64,000 nt of DNA. Origin: Spiroplasma clarkii (GTDB lineage Bacteria > Bacillota_I > Bacilli_A > Mycoplasmatales > Mycoplasmataceae). Below, in pieces: positions 50,487-62,124 of the stretch. The notes beneath the pieces were generated by a model, which was given only the letters and a program-made list of their open reading frames with translations, was not told where the DNA came from and made no database searches. Numbering within the stretch: position 1 is the stretch's first letter; the number at the start of each line of letters is the position of its first letter. The DNA lies in assembly GCF_002795265.1 (NCBI RefSeq), contig NZ_CP024870.1, forward strand, positions 682,001 through 746,000. Direction: 5' to 3'. The position numbers and the translations under genes were made by a program.

Positions 50487-51772
50487 ATGGAAGTAACAAT
50501 TATTGGTGCTGGTTTGGCTGGCTGTGAAGCTGCTTGGCAGTTGGCAGAACATGGAGTACAAGTAAAATTGTATGAAAAAAAGCAATTAGTTAAAAATGAA
50601 ATTCAACAACTTAATACTTTTGCTGAATTGGTTTGTTCAAACACTTTTCGCAGTACTTCAACTCAAAATGCAGTGGGAATCTTAAAAAAGGAACTGGAAT
50701 TGCTAAATTCTTTTATTTTAGAATGTGCACAAAAAACCAGAATACCTGCAGATGATGCTTTAGCAGTTGATCGACAAAAATTTTCGCAACTGGTTGATCA
50801 AAAAATTAGAAATCATAAAAATATTCAAGTTTTTGATTGTGAAGTGACAAAAATTGATGAAAATCAGTATACAATTATTGCTTGTGGACCTTTGATTAGT
50901 GCTGAATTTAAACAAGAATTAACAAGAATTATAGGATCTCAAAAACTGTTCTACTTGGATGCATCTGCTCCAATTATAAAAAATGCTTCCATTGATTTAC
51001 AACAAACCTTTTTTGGAGGGAGACATCACCAAGATGAAAGTTATCTTTGTTTGCCACTAACTGAAACTGAGTTTGATCAATTTCATCAAGAATTATGTAA
51101 TGCGAATAAAGTTGTGCTTAAAGACTTTGAAAAGGAAATCTTTTTTCAAGGTTGTCAACCAATTGAACAGTTGGCTAAAACATCAAAAAAATCTTATTAA
51201 AAGGACCATTATCACCAAATGGGTTGTTAAATAACGGGGTTGAGCCATATGCTGTGGTTCAGCTGCGTCAAGATGATGCAGTTGATGATTTATATAATAT
51301 GGTTGGTTTTCAAACTAATTTGACTTGAATAGAACAAAAAAGGGTTTTTTCAATGTTACCTGGGTTGCAAACAGCAGAATTTGTGAGATTTGGAGTTATG
51401 CATAAAAATTTTTATGTAAATTCACCAAAAATCTTAAATAAAAAATTACAAGTTATGCGTAATAAAAAAATTTATTTAGCAGGTCAAATCACAGGAGTTG
51501 AGGGTTACATTGAATCATTTGCCTCTGCTTTGGTTTGTGTGCAAGCACTGTTGCAGCATTTTCAAGGGAATAAGTTTGAACCATTTCCCACTGAAACCAT
51601 TTTAGGATCATTAATTAACTATGTGACTAATCCTAAAATTAAGAAGTTAAAACCGATGAAAGCAAACCTAGGAATTGTTAATTATGAAATGCCTGCATTT
51701 GCTTCAAAGGTTGAAAAAAATAATTATATTTATGAAAACAGTTTAAAGAAACTTAGAGAATATCTAAATTAG
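50487..51772 (+). pseudogene. trmFO: tRNA (m5U54) methyltransferase TrmFO, frameshifted at A7
   Basis: The gene encodes a folate/FAD-dependent tRNA methyltransferase of about 428 residues, usual for TrmFO. The FAD motif GAGLAG (7-12) and the conserved CSNTFRS, FFGGRHHQDESY, FFQGCQPIE and LAGQITGVEGYIES stretches are present. The first frame ends at TAA 51198-51200 just after a run of seven A (51185-51191); shifting -1 there gives [16 protein letters not shown] and an open frame to 51772. The run is in the A_AAA_AAA register, so ribosomal or transcriptional slippage could restore the protein; a sequence error in the homopolymer or a true mutation are the alternatives. CACTTATAAA at 50395-50404 may be its -10 region. 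Confidence 0.85.
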
Positions 51773-51844
51773 CATTTTGACATTCTAGCTTAGAAGTGCT
51801 ATGATTAAAAATATTATTAAAGAAAATAACTACAAGGGGGACAC

Positions 51845-52843
51845 ATGTACATTAATTCAAAAGATATGTTGGAGTGAAGATTTTGGTATAAAATACTAGT
51901 TATCTTATTAGTGATTGGTTTTTTAGTAGCAGATTACTCATATAACATTTATAAAATTGCTAAAATGGATCACAACAATATTGTTAGCGCAAGTGATTTT
52001 ACAGGATGAGAAATCTTTGGTGCAAATGGAAAAGTAATTGGCCAGGATTATTTTGGTTACAGTTTATTTTATTTGGGCTACTTTACCACACAATCAAATA
52101 TTTTAGTTTTAATTTTATTTATTGTGGCAATTATAAAGTTTAATTATAATCCAAATGAAAAAGGTCATAAGAGTTTTATTCTATCAAGATTTAGTGTCTT
52201 GCTAATTTCAATTTATATTTTAGTTACAGGCTTAATTTATAACTCAATTTTATTACCAATGCGTTTAATTACTTCTGACAAACCAATTAACTTTTGAATG
52301 GATATTTTTGTTCAAGAAATCGGTCATGGTTTAGTGCCCCTTATGATGGTTTGCTATGCTTTATTTATTAACAGATCAGCTTTTAAAAGAAATTCATGAG
52401 TTAAGTATTTTGCCAAAGACTTTACTTTGGGTATAATTTATCCAATTGTTTACTTGACTTTAGCATTAGTTAGAGGTGCTTTGACTTATGCTTCATTATC
52501 ACGCCTTGAACCCTTTGAAAATTTAGGAGTTACAATTTCAAATGCTAGTCAGTATGTAGCTCACTTTCATATTAAAGCTTATCAATATTTCTTCTTAGAT
52601 ATTAACTCTGCAAAAGGTCAAATTTTCTTCCCAATTACCTTAATAATGATTATTTTAATTATTTTAGGATTAGGAGCAGCTTTAAACAAAGGAATTAATT
52701 TAAGATGTTTAAAATTAACAGATCCAGAAGGGTATAAAGAATATAAAGCAAATCATGCTCAAATTGCAGCAGAAAAAAAAGCAGCTAAAAAAGCTGAGAA
52801 GAAAAAACTTTCAAAACCAACCAGCACAAGTGAAACTGCTTAG
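51845..52843 (+). CDS. Polytopic membrane protein, Pr6Pr-like
   Basis: The protein has 332 residues with about seven hydrophobic segments. The YFTTQSNILVLILF stretch after the second segment is typical of Pr6Pr/FAR-17a-like membrane proteins found in bacteria. The C-terminal 40 residues are an Ala/Lys-rich soluble tail. ATG 51845 follows AAGGGGGA. Several TGA Trp codons. Function unknown. Confidence 0.75.
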
Positions 52844-52849
52844 TTTTGG

Positions 52850-52884
52850 TAAATAAAACCCCTTGTTTTTAGGGGTTTTATTTT
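52850..52884 (+). terminator. Intrinsic terminator
   Basis: AAATAAAACCCCT (52851-52863) pairs with AGGGGTTTTATTT (52871-52883). Confidence 0.88.
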
Positions 52885-52887
52885 GTA

Positions 52888-52947
52888 GACCTATTAAAAT
52901 AATTTTAAATAATAATGAGACCTATTAAAATAATTTTAAATAATAAT
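52888..52947. repeat. 31-bp tandem repeat, two units
   Basis: The unit beginning GACCTATTAAAATAATT starts at 52888 and again at 52919, so nearly two full copies lie between the terminator and the valS promoter. It is probably a replication-slippage product. Confidence 0.75.
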
Positions 52948-52989
52948 TCATTTTTTTTCAATATTGGGTATAATAATTTTGATAACTAT

Positions 52990-53170
52990 AAGGAGTAAAA
53001 AATTTTAATTTTTCAGAGAGTTAGTGTTTGGTGTGAACTAATAAATTAGATTTTTGAAGGTTGTATAGTTTTTACAAGTGAATATCTTTGAGTGAGCTAG
53101 TTTAGCTAATAAGGATGGTACCACGGAGATTCTTCGTTCCTATTTTGTATTATACAAAATAGGTTTTTTT
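52990..53170 (+). promoter_or_regulatory. T-box leader controlling valS
   Basis: A long structured leader precedes valS. The T-box sequence AAGGATGGTACCACGG is at 53111-53126; the variable base in TGGTACC is T, matching an A discriminator as in tRNA-Val. The terminator stem CCTATTTTGTA/TACAAAATAGG with T run is at 53139-53170. AGAGAGTTAG and GGTGTGAAC in Stem I are visible; a GTA triplet near 53060 is a possible Val specifier but I am not sure. Uncharged tRNA-Val would favour antitermination. A TATAAT at 52969-52974 is the likely -10. Confidence 0.85.
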
Positions 53171-53191
53171 ATTATTAAGGAGTGAAAAATT

Positions 53192-55840
53192 ATGAAAAAA
53201 GAATTAGATAAAAAATATAACCCCACAGCTGTAGAACAAGGTAAATATGAATTTTGAAATAAACACAAGTATTTTGAAGCTGAATTGAATCAGTCTAAAA
53301 AACCATACTCAATTTTGATTCCACCACCAAATGTAACTGGAAAATTACACTTGGGACATGCTTGGGATACAGCCCTACAAGATACCTTAATTCGTTACAA
53401 AAAAATGAGTGGTTTTGACACTTTATATGTTCCAGGAATGGATCATGCAGGAATTGCAACTCAGGTTAAAGTTGAACAACGTTTGAAAGAGCAAGGAATT
53501 TCTCGCTTTGAACTAGGTAGAACTAAGTTTATTGATAAAGTTTGAGAATGAAAAGAAGAATATGCTCAAACTATTAGAGCTCAGTGAGCCAAATTAGGTT
53601 TAAGTTTAGATTATTCAAAGGAAAAATTTACATATTCTCCCCAGCTGAATGATTTAGTTAATTATGTATTTACTGAAATGTATAATAAAGGTTTAATTTA
53701 CAAAGCCAAACGAATTGTTAACTGAGATCCAGTCCAAAAAACTGCTATTTCTAATATTGAGGTAATTTATCAAGAAACAACAGGGGGTATGTATCATTTT
53801 AAATATGTTCTAGCAGATGATCCAACTAAATTTTTACAAGTGGCAACCACAAGACCTGAAACTATGTTTGGTGATGTTTGTGTTGTGGTAAATCCCAAGG
53901 ACAAACGTTATCAAAAATTTATTGGAAAAAAAGTAATTAACCCAGTAAATCAACAAGCAATTCCAGTTCTTGGAGATAGTTATGTCGAAATGGATTTTGG
54001 AACAGGAGCTATGAAGTGTACTCCAGTACATGATGTCAATGACTTTATTTTGGGTGAAAAATACCAACTTGAACAAGTCATTTGTTTAAATGAAGATGGT
54101 TCTTTAAATGAACTTTGTGGTGAGTTCCAAGGTCTTGATCGTTTTGCGGCCAGAAAAGAAATTATTGCCAAATTAAAGGCGGCTGGAACTTATGTTAAAA
54201 CTGAAGAAATTGTTCACCAAGTTGGTTATTCAGAAAGAAGTAATGCAATTGTAGAACCATACTTATCACTACAATGATTTGTTAAAATGGATGAATTAGC
54301 AAGTAATGTGTTAAAATTACAAGCATCAGACCAAGCAATTCAATTCTTTCCAAAAAGATTTGATGATACTTTAAAGAGATGAATGGAAAATGCAAATGAT
54401 TGAACTATTTCAAGGCAATTATGATGAGGTCACCAAATTCCTGCTTGATACCATAATACTAGCCAAGAGATTTATGTTGGGGTAAAACCACCAAGTGATG
54501 AAGCCAACTGAACCAGAGATCCAGATGTTTTAGATACTTGATTTTCATCAGCCATATGACCATTTGCTGTTTTTGATTGAGGGACTGATGAAAATAATCC
54601 TTTATTTAAGCATTATTTCCCAAGTAATGTTTTAGTTACAGGTTATGACATTATTTTCTTTTGAGTGGCTCGAATGATCTTTCAAACCCAAGAGTTTATT
54701 GGTTCGAAACCATTTGATGACGTTTTAATTCATGGTTTAATTCGCGATGCAGAAGGTAGAAAAATGTCAAAATCATTAGGTAATGGTGTTGATCCAATGG
54801 CTGTTATCAAGGAATATGGGGCAGATACTTTGAGGCATTTTCTTTTAACAAATTCAGCACCAGGTCAAGATTTACGTTATAGTGAAGAAAAACTGCGAGC
54901 AAGTTGAAATTTTATTAATAAAATTTGAAATGCAGCTCGTTATGTAATGTTAAATATTGAGTTTGTTGGGGATTTAAAAACAATTACCAGTAGTTTACAA
55001 AAGTCAGCATCATTTGAAAACGTTGCTGATAAATGAATTTTAAATAAATTGAGCCAAACAAAAAAAGCATATCATGAAGCTATGGACAAATATGAATTCA
55101 CAATTGCTGGTAAAAATCTGTATAAATTTATTTGAGATGATTATTGTTCATGATACTTGGAATTAACAAAAGCTGAGTTAAACAGCTCAACACCAACTAG
55201 CAAAACAACTCAAGCAGTTCTTGGGTTTGTATTAAAAGAAATTTTGTTAATGTTAAATCCAATTATGCCTTTTGTCACTGAAGAAATTTATCAACAATTA
55301 GAACTAAGAACTTCAATTATGGAAGAACAATTTAGTGAAATAGATTTTGATTTCTTAACTCCTGGTTTTGAGGAACTTGTTTTAGAAGGAATTTCAAAAA
55401 TTAGAGAGTTTAGAACCAATCAGAAAATCAAAAATTCTCATCCTTTGTCATTCTCTTGCAATGGCAAAGAATCAAGTTTTAAAAAACAATTAGTTGAATT
55501 ATTACCAACTTTAAATAAATACTTTCAAGCTTTAGTAAATTCACAAGTGACTTTAACCTTGCTGACTGGGGAAGTGACCACTATTCAAGTGGGGGATTGT
55601 TTTTTTGAGATTTTAAATTTAGATTTTATTGATAAAGAAAAACAAGTTGCAGAGTTACTGGCTACCAAAGCAGAATTAAGTGCAGAAATTGCTCGTAGCC
55701 AAAAAATGTTATCAAATCAAAATTTTATAGCAAAAGCAGATCCAAAAAAAGTTGAATTAGAAGTTGAAAAAGCTAAACAAAATCAACTTCAGTATGACTT
55801 GATTACAGCAAAATTAGCAAAGTACCAAAAGAATAAGTAA
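53192..55840 (+). CDS. valS: Valyl-tRNA synthetase
   Basis: The protein has 882 residues. Class I signatures are HLGHA (53-57, in [16 protein letters not shown]) and KMSKS (524-528). The editing domain (for example [10 protein letters not shown]) and the C-terminal coiled-coil arm ([20 protein letters not shown]) are present. It charges tRNA-Val with valine. It is controlled by the T-box just upstream. ATG 53192 follows AAGGAG. Many TGA Trp codons; no real stop interrupts it. Confidence 0.97.
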
Positions 55841-56575
55841 AGACTAGTTTTTTAGTTAGTTTACTCTCTGATTGGATTAAAAAATGAGATAAATTCAGGG
55901 TTTGTCATGACAAACCCTATGGAAAATTATTTTCAAATACTTGGCAAAAACAATTGTATTTTTTCCAATTTGAGATAAAATATAAGTGTTAATTAAGTGA
56001 TGTTAATTAATTAAAAAAGATAGTAGTGAATATAAAATCTAATTCAAACAATTCTGTTTGGGGATTTGCCTCATCAAACAGAATAAATATTTTAAAATAA
56101 TGCAGACAATATTAAACTATGTTTTGTTCCTTTATCTCTTTGTATAAAGTTAAATTTAGCTTATTTATTGTCACAACTTAGTTAAGATTAATAGTTAATG
56201 AGACTATTCCCCCTTGATTAGCTTCATAAGAGTTATTTGTGTTCTTAAAAATTAATAATAGTTTTTACTAAAAGTTATACAAATTATTTCATATAATCTA
56301 CATGCTAAGGATAGGCAATAAAATAATTTAAGTTATATCTATACTTTATAATATCAATTTTTACTAACCCTTTAGTGTACTACTTCATTTTTTAAAATTT
56401 CATCAGTTAATTGATAAAAATAAGTTGAATTTAGTATGTCAAGTCAATTGGTGTTGAAAGAAACTTTCTCTATCCGTAAGGATAGAGTTTTTATTATTTT
56501 TTTTGTTTTAAAAAAACAATTTTATCTGGCAAAATTAGTAATTTCCAGACGATAAATAATTGGAGGCAAAAAATA
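55841..56575. other. 735-bp gene-poor region with hairpins
   Basis: No coding frame is convincing on either strand. Visible are a perfect 22-bp palindrome AGGGTTTGTCA-TGACAAACCCT (55897-55918) without T run, a stem ATTCTGTTTG/CAAACAGAAT (56051-56060, 56075-56084), and at the end an intrinsic terminator (56466). The combination of a terminator with no upstream gene suggests an unrecognised RNA gene in 55990-56490, but I found no known consensus. Confidence 0.4.
56466..56497 (+). terminator. Intrinsic terminator of an unseen transcript
   Basis: CTCTATCC (56468-56475), loop GTAA, GGATAGAG (56480-56487), then a long T run. No gene lies directly upstream; valS ends 625 bases before. Confidence 0.75.
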
Positions 56576-57106
56576 ATGAATAAAAAAACTATTTTTTCAG
56601 GTGCTTTTATCTTAGTGACTTTAACTACAATTTTGTGATTAATGCTGAATAAAAGCCAAGTTCAACCTGTTAATATTAAAAATGATCAATATGTGACTTT
56701 TAAAATTAAATTTGATATCAAGTTAAAAGATCCAAATTTAGTTCCTCAACCAATTTTATATCAAGGACAATTAACTACAGAAAAGAAATTCTTAAAGAGT
56801 CAAAAACTCAGCTATTTATACAAGTGGTTTGATGTTAGTGTCTTAAAGAATTTTCAAACCACTAAGGTTATTGAATTATACCCTGATGAGGAAGTTGAAA
56901 TTGCAAAAACTTCACGTTATAAAGTTGATGTGGATTTCTTCCTATCAAGAGGTATTAGTCTAAACAACTCAAAAAAAACAGTGGCAATTTTAGCAAATAG
57001 TGATGAAGATTTAGAAACTTGTTTTGAAAAATTGAAGAAAATCTACATTGGCAATGAATACAATAAAGACTTTTTTATGTTTGGTTTACCGAAATTGATT
57101 TACTAG
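56576..57106 (+). CDS. Membrane-anchored protein preceding comEC
   Basis: The protein has 176 residues with one N-terminal hydrophobic segment (about 6-24) and an extracytoplasmic beta-rich remainder. ATG 56576 follows TTGGAGGC. It overlaps comEC by 53 bases if comEC starts at 57054, so the two are probably one operon. No known family is recognised; it could assist DNA uptake, by position only. Confidence 0.7.
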
Positions 57107-59138
57107 ACTTAACTATATCTGAGTTACTTGTGCAACATTACTACTAACAATTGCAACCTGGAAACTAAATAATTTGATAATTTGTGGTTTTATCTATGGA
57201 TTATGTATAGCTAGTTATTGTTTTAACTTAAAAAAAGGGTGAAAATGATTCATTGTGTATGGATCATTTTTGACATTCTTTATAGTTTTTTATAAATTAC
57301 AAATCAACCCATGAGTAAGTTCAAAAATATTTTATGTTTATGAGGTTAAAGAAAATTATTCACTGTTAAAACAAGGGGTAAATCTCTATCTAACCTCAGT
57401 AGGGGAGTCACAAATTTCGATAGGGGAGTTTGTGAAGTTGACGGGGGAGTCAACTAAGCTAGTAAACAATGGGGTTTTTTGAGAATTTAATTTTACAGAC
57501 TATCTGAAAAATCTTAATGTAATTGGTGAAATTAAAAACCCTCATTTTGAAATTTGTCAGTTCAAATTTTTAAGATATTTGTTCTATCAAGTAGCAATGC
57601 ACCAGCATGAACTTGTGAAAATACTGATTTTTCAAAGAAAAGCTCAACAAGAGTTGTATAAAAGTATGATCCATTTAAACATAAGTTGATTATTAAACTT
57701 AAGTGGTTTACTACTTTATCCAATTGATTACTTTATTGAAAAAAAATTATTTAAATTTAACAAGACCTACAAAAAATATAAAATCATACCAATTTTAGTC
57801 TTATTATTTTACTGCTATTTATTAAAGTTCCCTGTAGTTATGTTGAAAGTAATAGTGGTTTTACTAATAAAATGGTATTGTTATGTTAAAAAGTTTAGTA
57901 TGTCCAGAGCAATTCGAATGACACTAACATGAACTACATTATTAATCTTTAATCCACTTTATCTATTCAATTTGGGGCTAATTTATTCATTTTTAGCATA
58001 TTTTTTACTAACTAAATTATCAACAGCTCACTGGTACAAAAATTTATTCTTAAATTTTGTCCTTATCTTTTTGTTATTTGCACCATTAACTCTTTATGCA
58101 CAGTACAAACTCTATTTTTTTGACTGACTTTATGAGTTAATCCTTTTACCATTTGTGCATTTATCATTTTTACTAAGTTTAGTATTTTTCATTCCCAAAA
58201 TAGATGTTTGCTATGATCTTTTGGTGAATATTTTAAGTACCATAGTTAGGGCATTTGAATATGGAAATATTTCTATTGTGATTGGAAAAATTTCAGTAAT
58301 TTGATTTGTCCTTTATTATTGTGGTTTAATTTCTTATATTAAACTTGAATTTAAAACCAAACGATTGCAAATGCTTTTGTTGGTTTTATTAGTAATGCTG
58401 GCTATTCCAGTTATCAGTACAAGTAGAATGAAATTAATGCAAAATAGTGTTCATATGTTAAATGTTGGTAATGGGAATAGTTTTATTATTAACTATCAAA
58501 GCAATGTTTATATGTATGATGTTGGTGAGGGCACAGGTCACTCACCAACAATTGTCAAGACTTATTTTGATTATTTAGGTGTAACCAAGGTTAACACAAT
58601 TTTTATTTCTCACCACCATGTGGATCATTATAATTTATTAGAGAGTGTAATTGCTTCAAGACCAGTTAAAAAAGTTATTCAAAATGATAACACCATAACT
58701 GAAACGGCTTTTGGAGATCTAAAAGTGCACATTTTTAATGAGTACAAAAATTCAGATGAAAATGATAACTCTATGGTGATCATTTTTGAAACTCCATCAT
58801 CAAAAATGTTATTTCTTGGTGATGCCACTAGTAAACGAGAGCACCGTTTAGTTCAAGATTTTCGTTTTGCAAATTTAGTAAAAAGGGGAATTGATTTTTT
58901 ACAAGTTGGTCATCATGGTAGCAAAACTAGTAGTAGTGAAGAGTTTATCAAAACCATCAAGCCCAAGGTTTGTTTTGTTTCAGGCGAAAAAAAAGGGAAA
59001 AAAGCTTTCCCAAATTTTGAAACTATTGCTACTTTGACTAAACATCACTGTCAAATCTATACCACTCAAGGTCTTTATAGTTATAAATTTAAAATAGATT
59101 CCCATCAAGTTAACTTAATTGAACCAACATTCTGATAG
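57054..59138 (+). CDS. comEC: ComEC/Rec2-family DNA-uptake channel
   Basis: The protein has about 694 residues. An N-terminal pair of hydrophobic segments and an OB-like region are followed by the multi-helix competence domain (about 200-460) and a C-terminal metallo-beta-lactamase-like domain with the metal motif HHHVDH (His520, His522, Asp524, His525) and a later GHHGSKTSS. The family forms the membrane channel and nuclease for DNA import. ATG 57054 is the most upstream start in frame; TTG 57081 is possible. Many TGA Trp codons split it in the standard code. Five runs of four or more G occur in the OB-like part (57375-57474). No other late-competence gene is in the window. Confidence 0.85.
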
Positions 59139-59142
59139 TTGA

Positions 59143-59190
59143 TTTTAAAAAACCAATAAAAAAGAGCTCTTCACTGAACTCATTGGTTGT
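59143..59190 (-). terminator. Terminator of rpsT
   Basis: On the minus strand AACCAAT (59188-59182) pairs with ATTGGTT (59157-59151), with an inner GAG/CTC pairing, followed by T residues. Confidence 0.6.
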
Positions 59191-59191
59191 A

Positions 59192-59434
59192 TTATCTCAT
59201 TAATCTTGATTTTTCTCTAGCAGCTTTGTTTGCTTTTCAAACACCTTTAACTACTGATTTATCAATTAAGCTAACAGCTGAATTAATTAATGTATCTTTA
59301 TCACTTGCATCATTTGCTTTAGCAATTGATGCTTTTTTTATAGCAGTTTTAACTTGACTTCTAAATGCTTTGTTTGCAATTCTAGATTTTTCATTAGTTA
59401 AAATACGTTTTTTCTGTGATTTAATATTTGCCAT
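59192..59434 (-). CDS. rpsT: Ribosomal protein S20
   Basis: The protein has 80 residues, basic, beginning MANIKSQKKRILTNEKSRIANKA, typical of S20. The last part (WKANKAAREKSRLMR) is reached only when TGA is read as Trp; the stop is TAA 59192-59194. A strong AGGAGG site precedes the start. It binds 16S rRNA in the small subunit. Single gene on the minus strand, next to holA as in many Firmicutes and mollicutes. Confidence 0.95.
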
Positions 59435-59644
59435 TTATTTTCCTCCTAAACTACTAGTATTTTTAATATATACAAAATAAGTATATAGGAAAATCAACAA
59501 AATTTACAAAGAAATTATTTTTTTTCTTGTAATTATGACAATTAGCAGACAATGTTGTTTATGGTTCAGTTGCATTTTTCTTAAATAATAGTAAAATTCT
59601 TGGCTTTTTTTCATTAAAATAATAAAGGAATTAGGGTGAAAATA

Positions 59645-60598
59645 ATGCAATTTCTACAATCAGCTGATAACTTTTTACTTCGTAAACAGGTACAAAAAAT
59701 TATTAAAACTTTAAAAGCTCAAGATGAGTTTGAAGTTTTTGAATTTTCTTTAATTGAAGATTCAATTGCAAGCATTTATGAAGAAATTGTTACTTACTCA
59801 CTGTTTGGTGGTAAAAAAATTGTAGTTATTAATGATTGTTGGTTTGTAAATGAAAGTAAAGTGAAATTGCACAAGGATTTTGATTTGAAATTAATTGAAA
59901 AAATTTTAAATAATCAAAATCTGGATGTTGAAATTATTCTGACTTTAAATTCAGATAAATTTTCAAAGAAATTAAAAATTGCTAAATTAACTGAGACAAA
60001 AGCTGATGTGATGCTGATTCAGGTCCCAAATATTATTCAAAAAAAACAAATTGCCCTAAGACGCTTACAATCAAAACAAATTAGTTATGATGAAAGAGCT
60101 ACTGATCTATTTTTAGAGTATATAAATGATGATATGAATGTTTTTACAAATGAGCTAAATAAGTTAATCAACATGAACAAGCACATAAATGAAGAACTCA
60201 TCCAAGCATCTATTAATCATTACTGACAATTTGATGTTTTTCAAATTTTAAATGCATTTATTAGAGGTGATTTAAATAGTTTTATTGTGGGTTGAAAGGG
60301 TTATATTGAAGTAAATTCAAACATTTTTGGTTTTGTGGCCCTATTAGGTGGGCAGTTAATTACTTTAAGAAATGCTTTATTATTGCGTCAGCAAGGTTAT
60401 ACCAATCAAGATATTGCATCACGCTTGGTAAAAAACCCTTATATTATAAAAAAAATACTTGATGAAAATAAATTAAAGATAAGTGAAATTAATGATAAAA
60501 TAAAAGTATTGTACACATTGGAAAAAAATATAAAAGAAGGAATCTTTGATAATAAGATTATTCCAGAACTTGAATTTATTAGAATGTTTTGCAATTAA
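59645..60598 (+). CDS. holA: DNA polymerase III delta subunit
   Basis: The protein has 317 residues. The general plan is that of HolA: an N-terminal region without Walker motif (MQFLQSADNFLLRKQVQKII), a middle part with DMNVFTNELNKLINM matching the conserved [D/E]-x-x-x-L-x-x-E-L-x-K-L, and a C-terminal helical collar. Position next to rpsT supports the call. It is part of the clamp loader at the fork. ATG 59645 was preferred to GTG 59636; both are possible with the AAAGGAATTAGGG site. Confidence 0.82.
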
Positions 60599-60615
60599 TG
60601 TTAGAGGGGATAATT

Positions 60616-62049
60616 ATGGAAGCAAAAAAAATATATGAAGATATTGTGGTTTCATTATTTAACATAATTAAGAATGAGAAACTGCGTACTAAAATTGCTT
60701 TAAATCTTGAGTACAAAACTAAGGCAATAAGTTTAGTAAATGATTTACTAGCGCTTGAAAAAGATTATGACTGTTCTTTTAAAGACACAAATTGAAGTCA
60801 AATTTATGCTAAGGCTATTGTTAACGTTACTAAGGAAAAATTAAAGTTTGAAAAACCTGATGATAAATCAGAAACAGACATCTATGCAGATTATGCAGAT
60901 ACTTTAACAGTATCACTAAATTTATATAATGTTCCAAAAGAAGTTTTAATGAGCAATAATCTAGAAATAACTGCTGAGGAAATCAAACTGAACTCAAAAG
61001 TGACTGAACAAATGAAGTCATTATACACTGAGCAGGTTGAAGAGACTACTGAAGTTTTACCAATTGTTGAGGTGGTTGATAAAAATAGTGAACAACCAAA
61101 CACAAATCCAAAAAACCAATTTTTCCAAGATGGTTTTGGTGGACAACAGGTAAATTTTGGAGATATTCCAATCCCACCGTTACAAAATCCAAGATTTTAC
61201 CCTTATCGTTCAAAACCAAAGAATATGAAATATTTCAAACTTGTTTCAGGATGTATTTTTGCACTTTTAACATTAATTTTTGTGATTGGTGAAATAGTTA
61301 TTCTCTCACAATCAGTAAAAGTAAGTATTGTTGAAAATCCTGATTTTTTTAGTGGATGAATTTTTATAACTGATAAAAAAATTGAAGAACTTATCTTGCC
61401 AATTATGACTGGATTTACAGGTGCAAACACTCAGGTTTTAAGTTATTTTACTGTATTAATTGGTCTTGCCTCTGGTACTGGGGTTGCTTACTTTTTATTA
61501 ACAAAACCAAGACATTATCGTGATCAATTCCGCATTTCATGAATGATAGTATTTTATGCCTTGTTTTTTGTTATTATAACTGGTATGAAATATATTACAT
61601 CAGCAAAATACATTTGACCAGCAATGGTTAATCAATCAACTTTTGAAGTCAATTTAAAATCATCATTTGAAGCAGCAGCCAGAGCAGCAAATGTGGAGTG
61701 AGGTTATGTTAGTTCTTCAGTTAGCAATGTTACTGGATGAGATGCAAATATAAGATCGATATATCAAATGTTTTTAGATACCAATAGCATCAAACTTGCA
61801 GCAATTTTCTTATGAATTGAAATGGCAATTTCTTTTCTTGCACTAGTGGTTGTAATTACTTTATTATTCTACAACCCAGCAACAGATCGCAATAAAGTGA
61901 TGAGAGCAGTTAGTGAATATCAAAAAGCAATGGGAGAAGCTATGAATGGTCGTAAATATAAGATGGATCCCACTCTTTTTGAGGATGAAGATGTGATTCG
62001 AGACTTTTATGAAAGCAAAAATAACCCAAAAGAATCAGATGAAAAATAG
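60616..62049 (+). CDS. Membrane protein with long N-terminal soluble domain
   Basis: The protein has 477 residues. The first 200 residues are soluble, acidic and then Pro/Asn/Gln-rich (FGGQQVNFGDIPIPPLQNPR). Four membrane segments follow at about 205-228, 270-292, 308-327 and 393-420, with an extracytoplasmic loop of about 60 residues, and a charged C-terminal tail. I chose ATG 60616 because of AGAGGGGA upstream; it begins 17 bases after holA and may be co-transcribed. Function unknown. Confidence 0.75.
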
Positions 62050-62071
62050 AGTAGGAGACTCTATTTTTTTT
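62043..62071 (+). terminator. Intrinsic terminator
   Basis: AATAGAGT (62045-62052) pairs with ACTCTATT (62058-62065), then T residues; it starts inside the last codons of the preceding gene. Confidence 0.85.
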
Positions 62072-62124
62072 AAAAAAAATATGGTTTAATATAATTATAA
62101 AAATAGGGTAAATGAGGTTATTAA

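Noticed and set aside
54695-54715. GGTTCGAAACC as a tRNA T-arm
   Set aside because: It lies inside the valS coding region, and no other parts of a tRNA surround it. No tRNA was found anywhere in the window.
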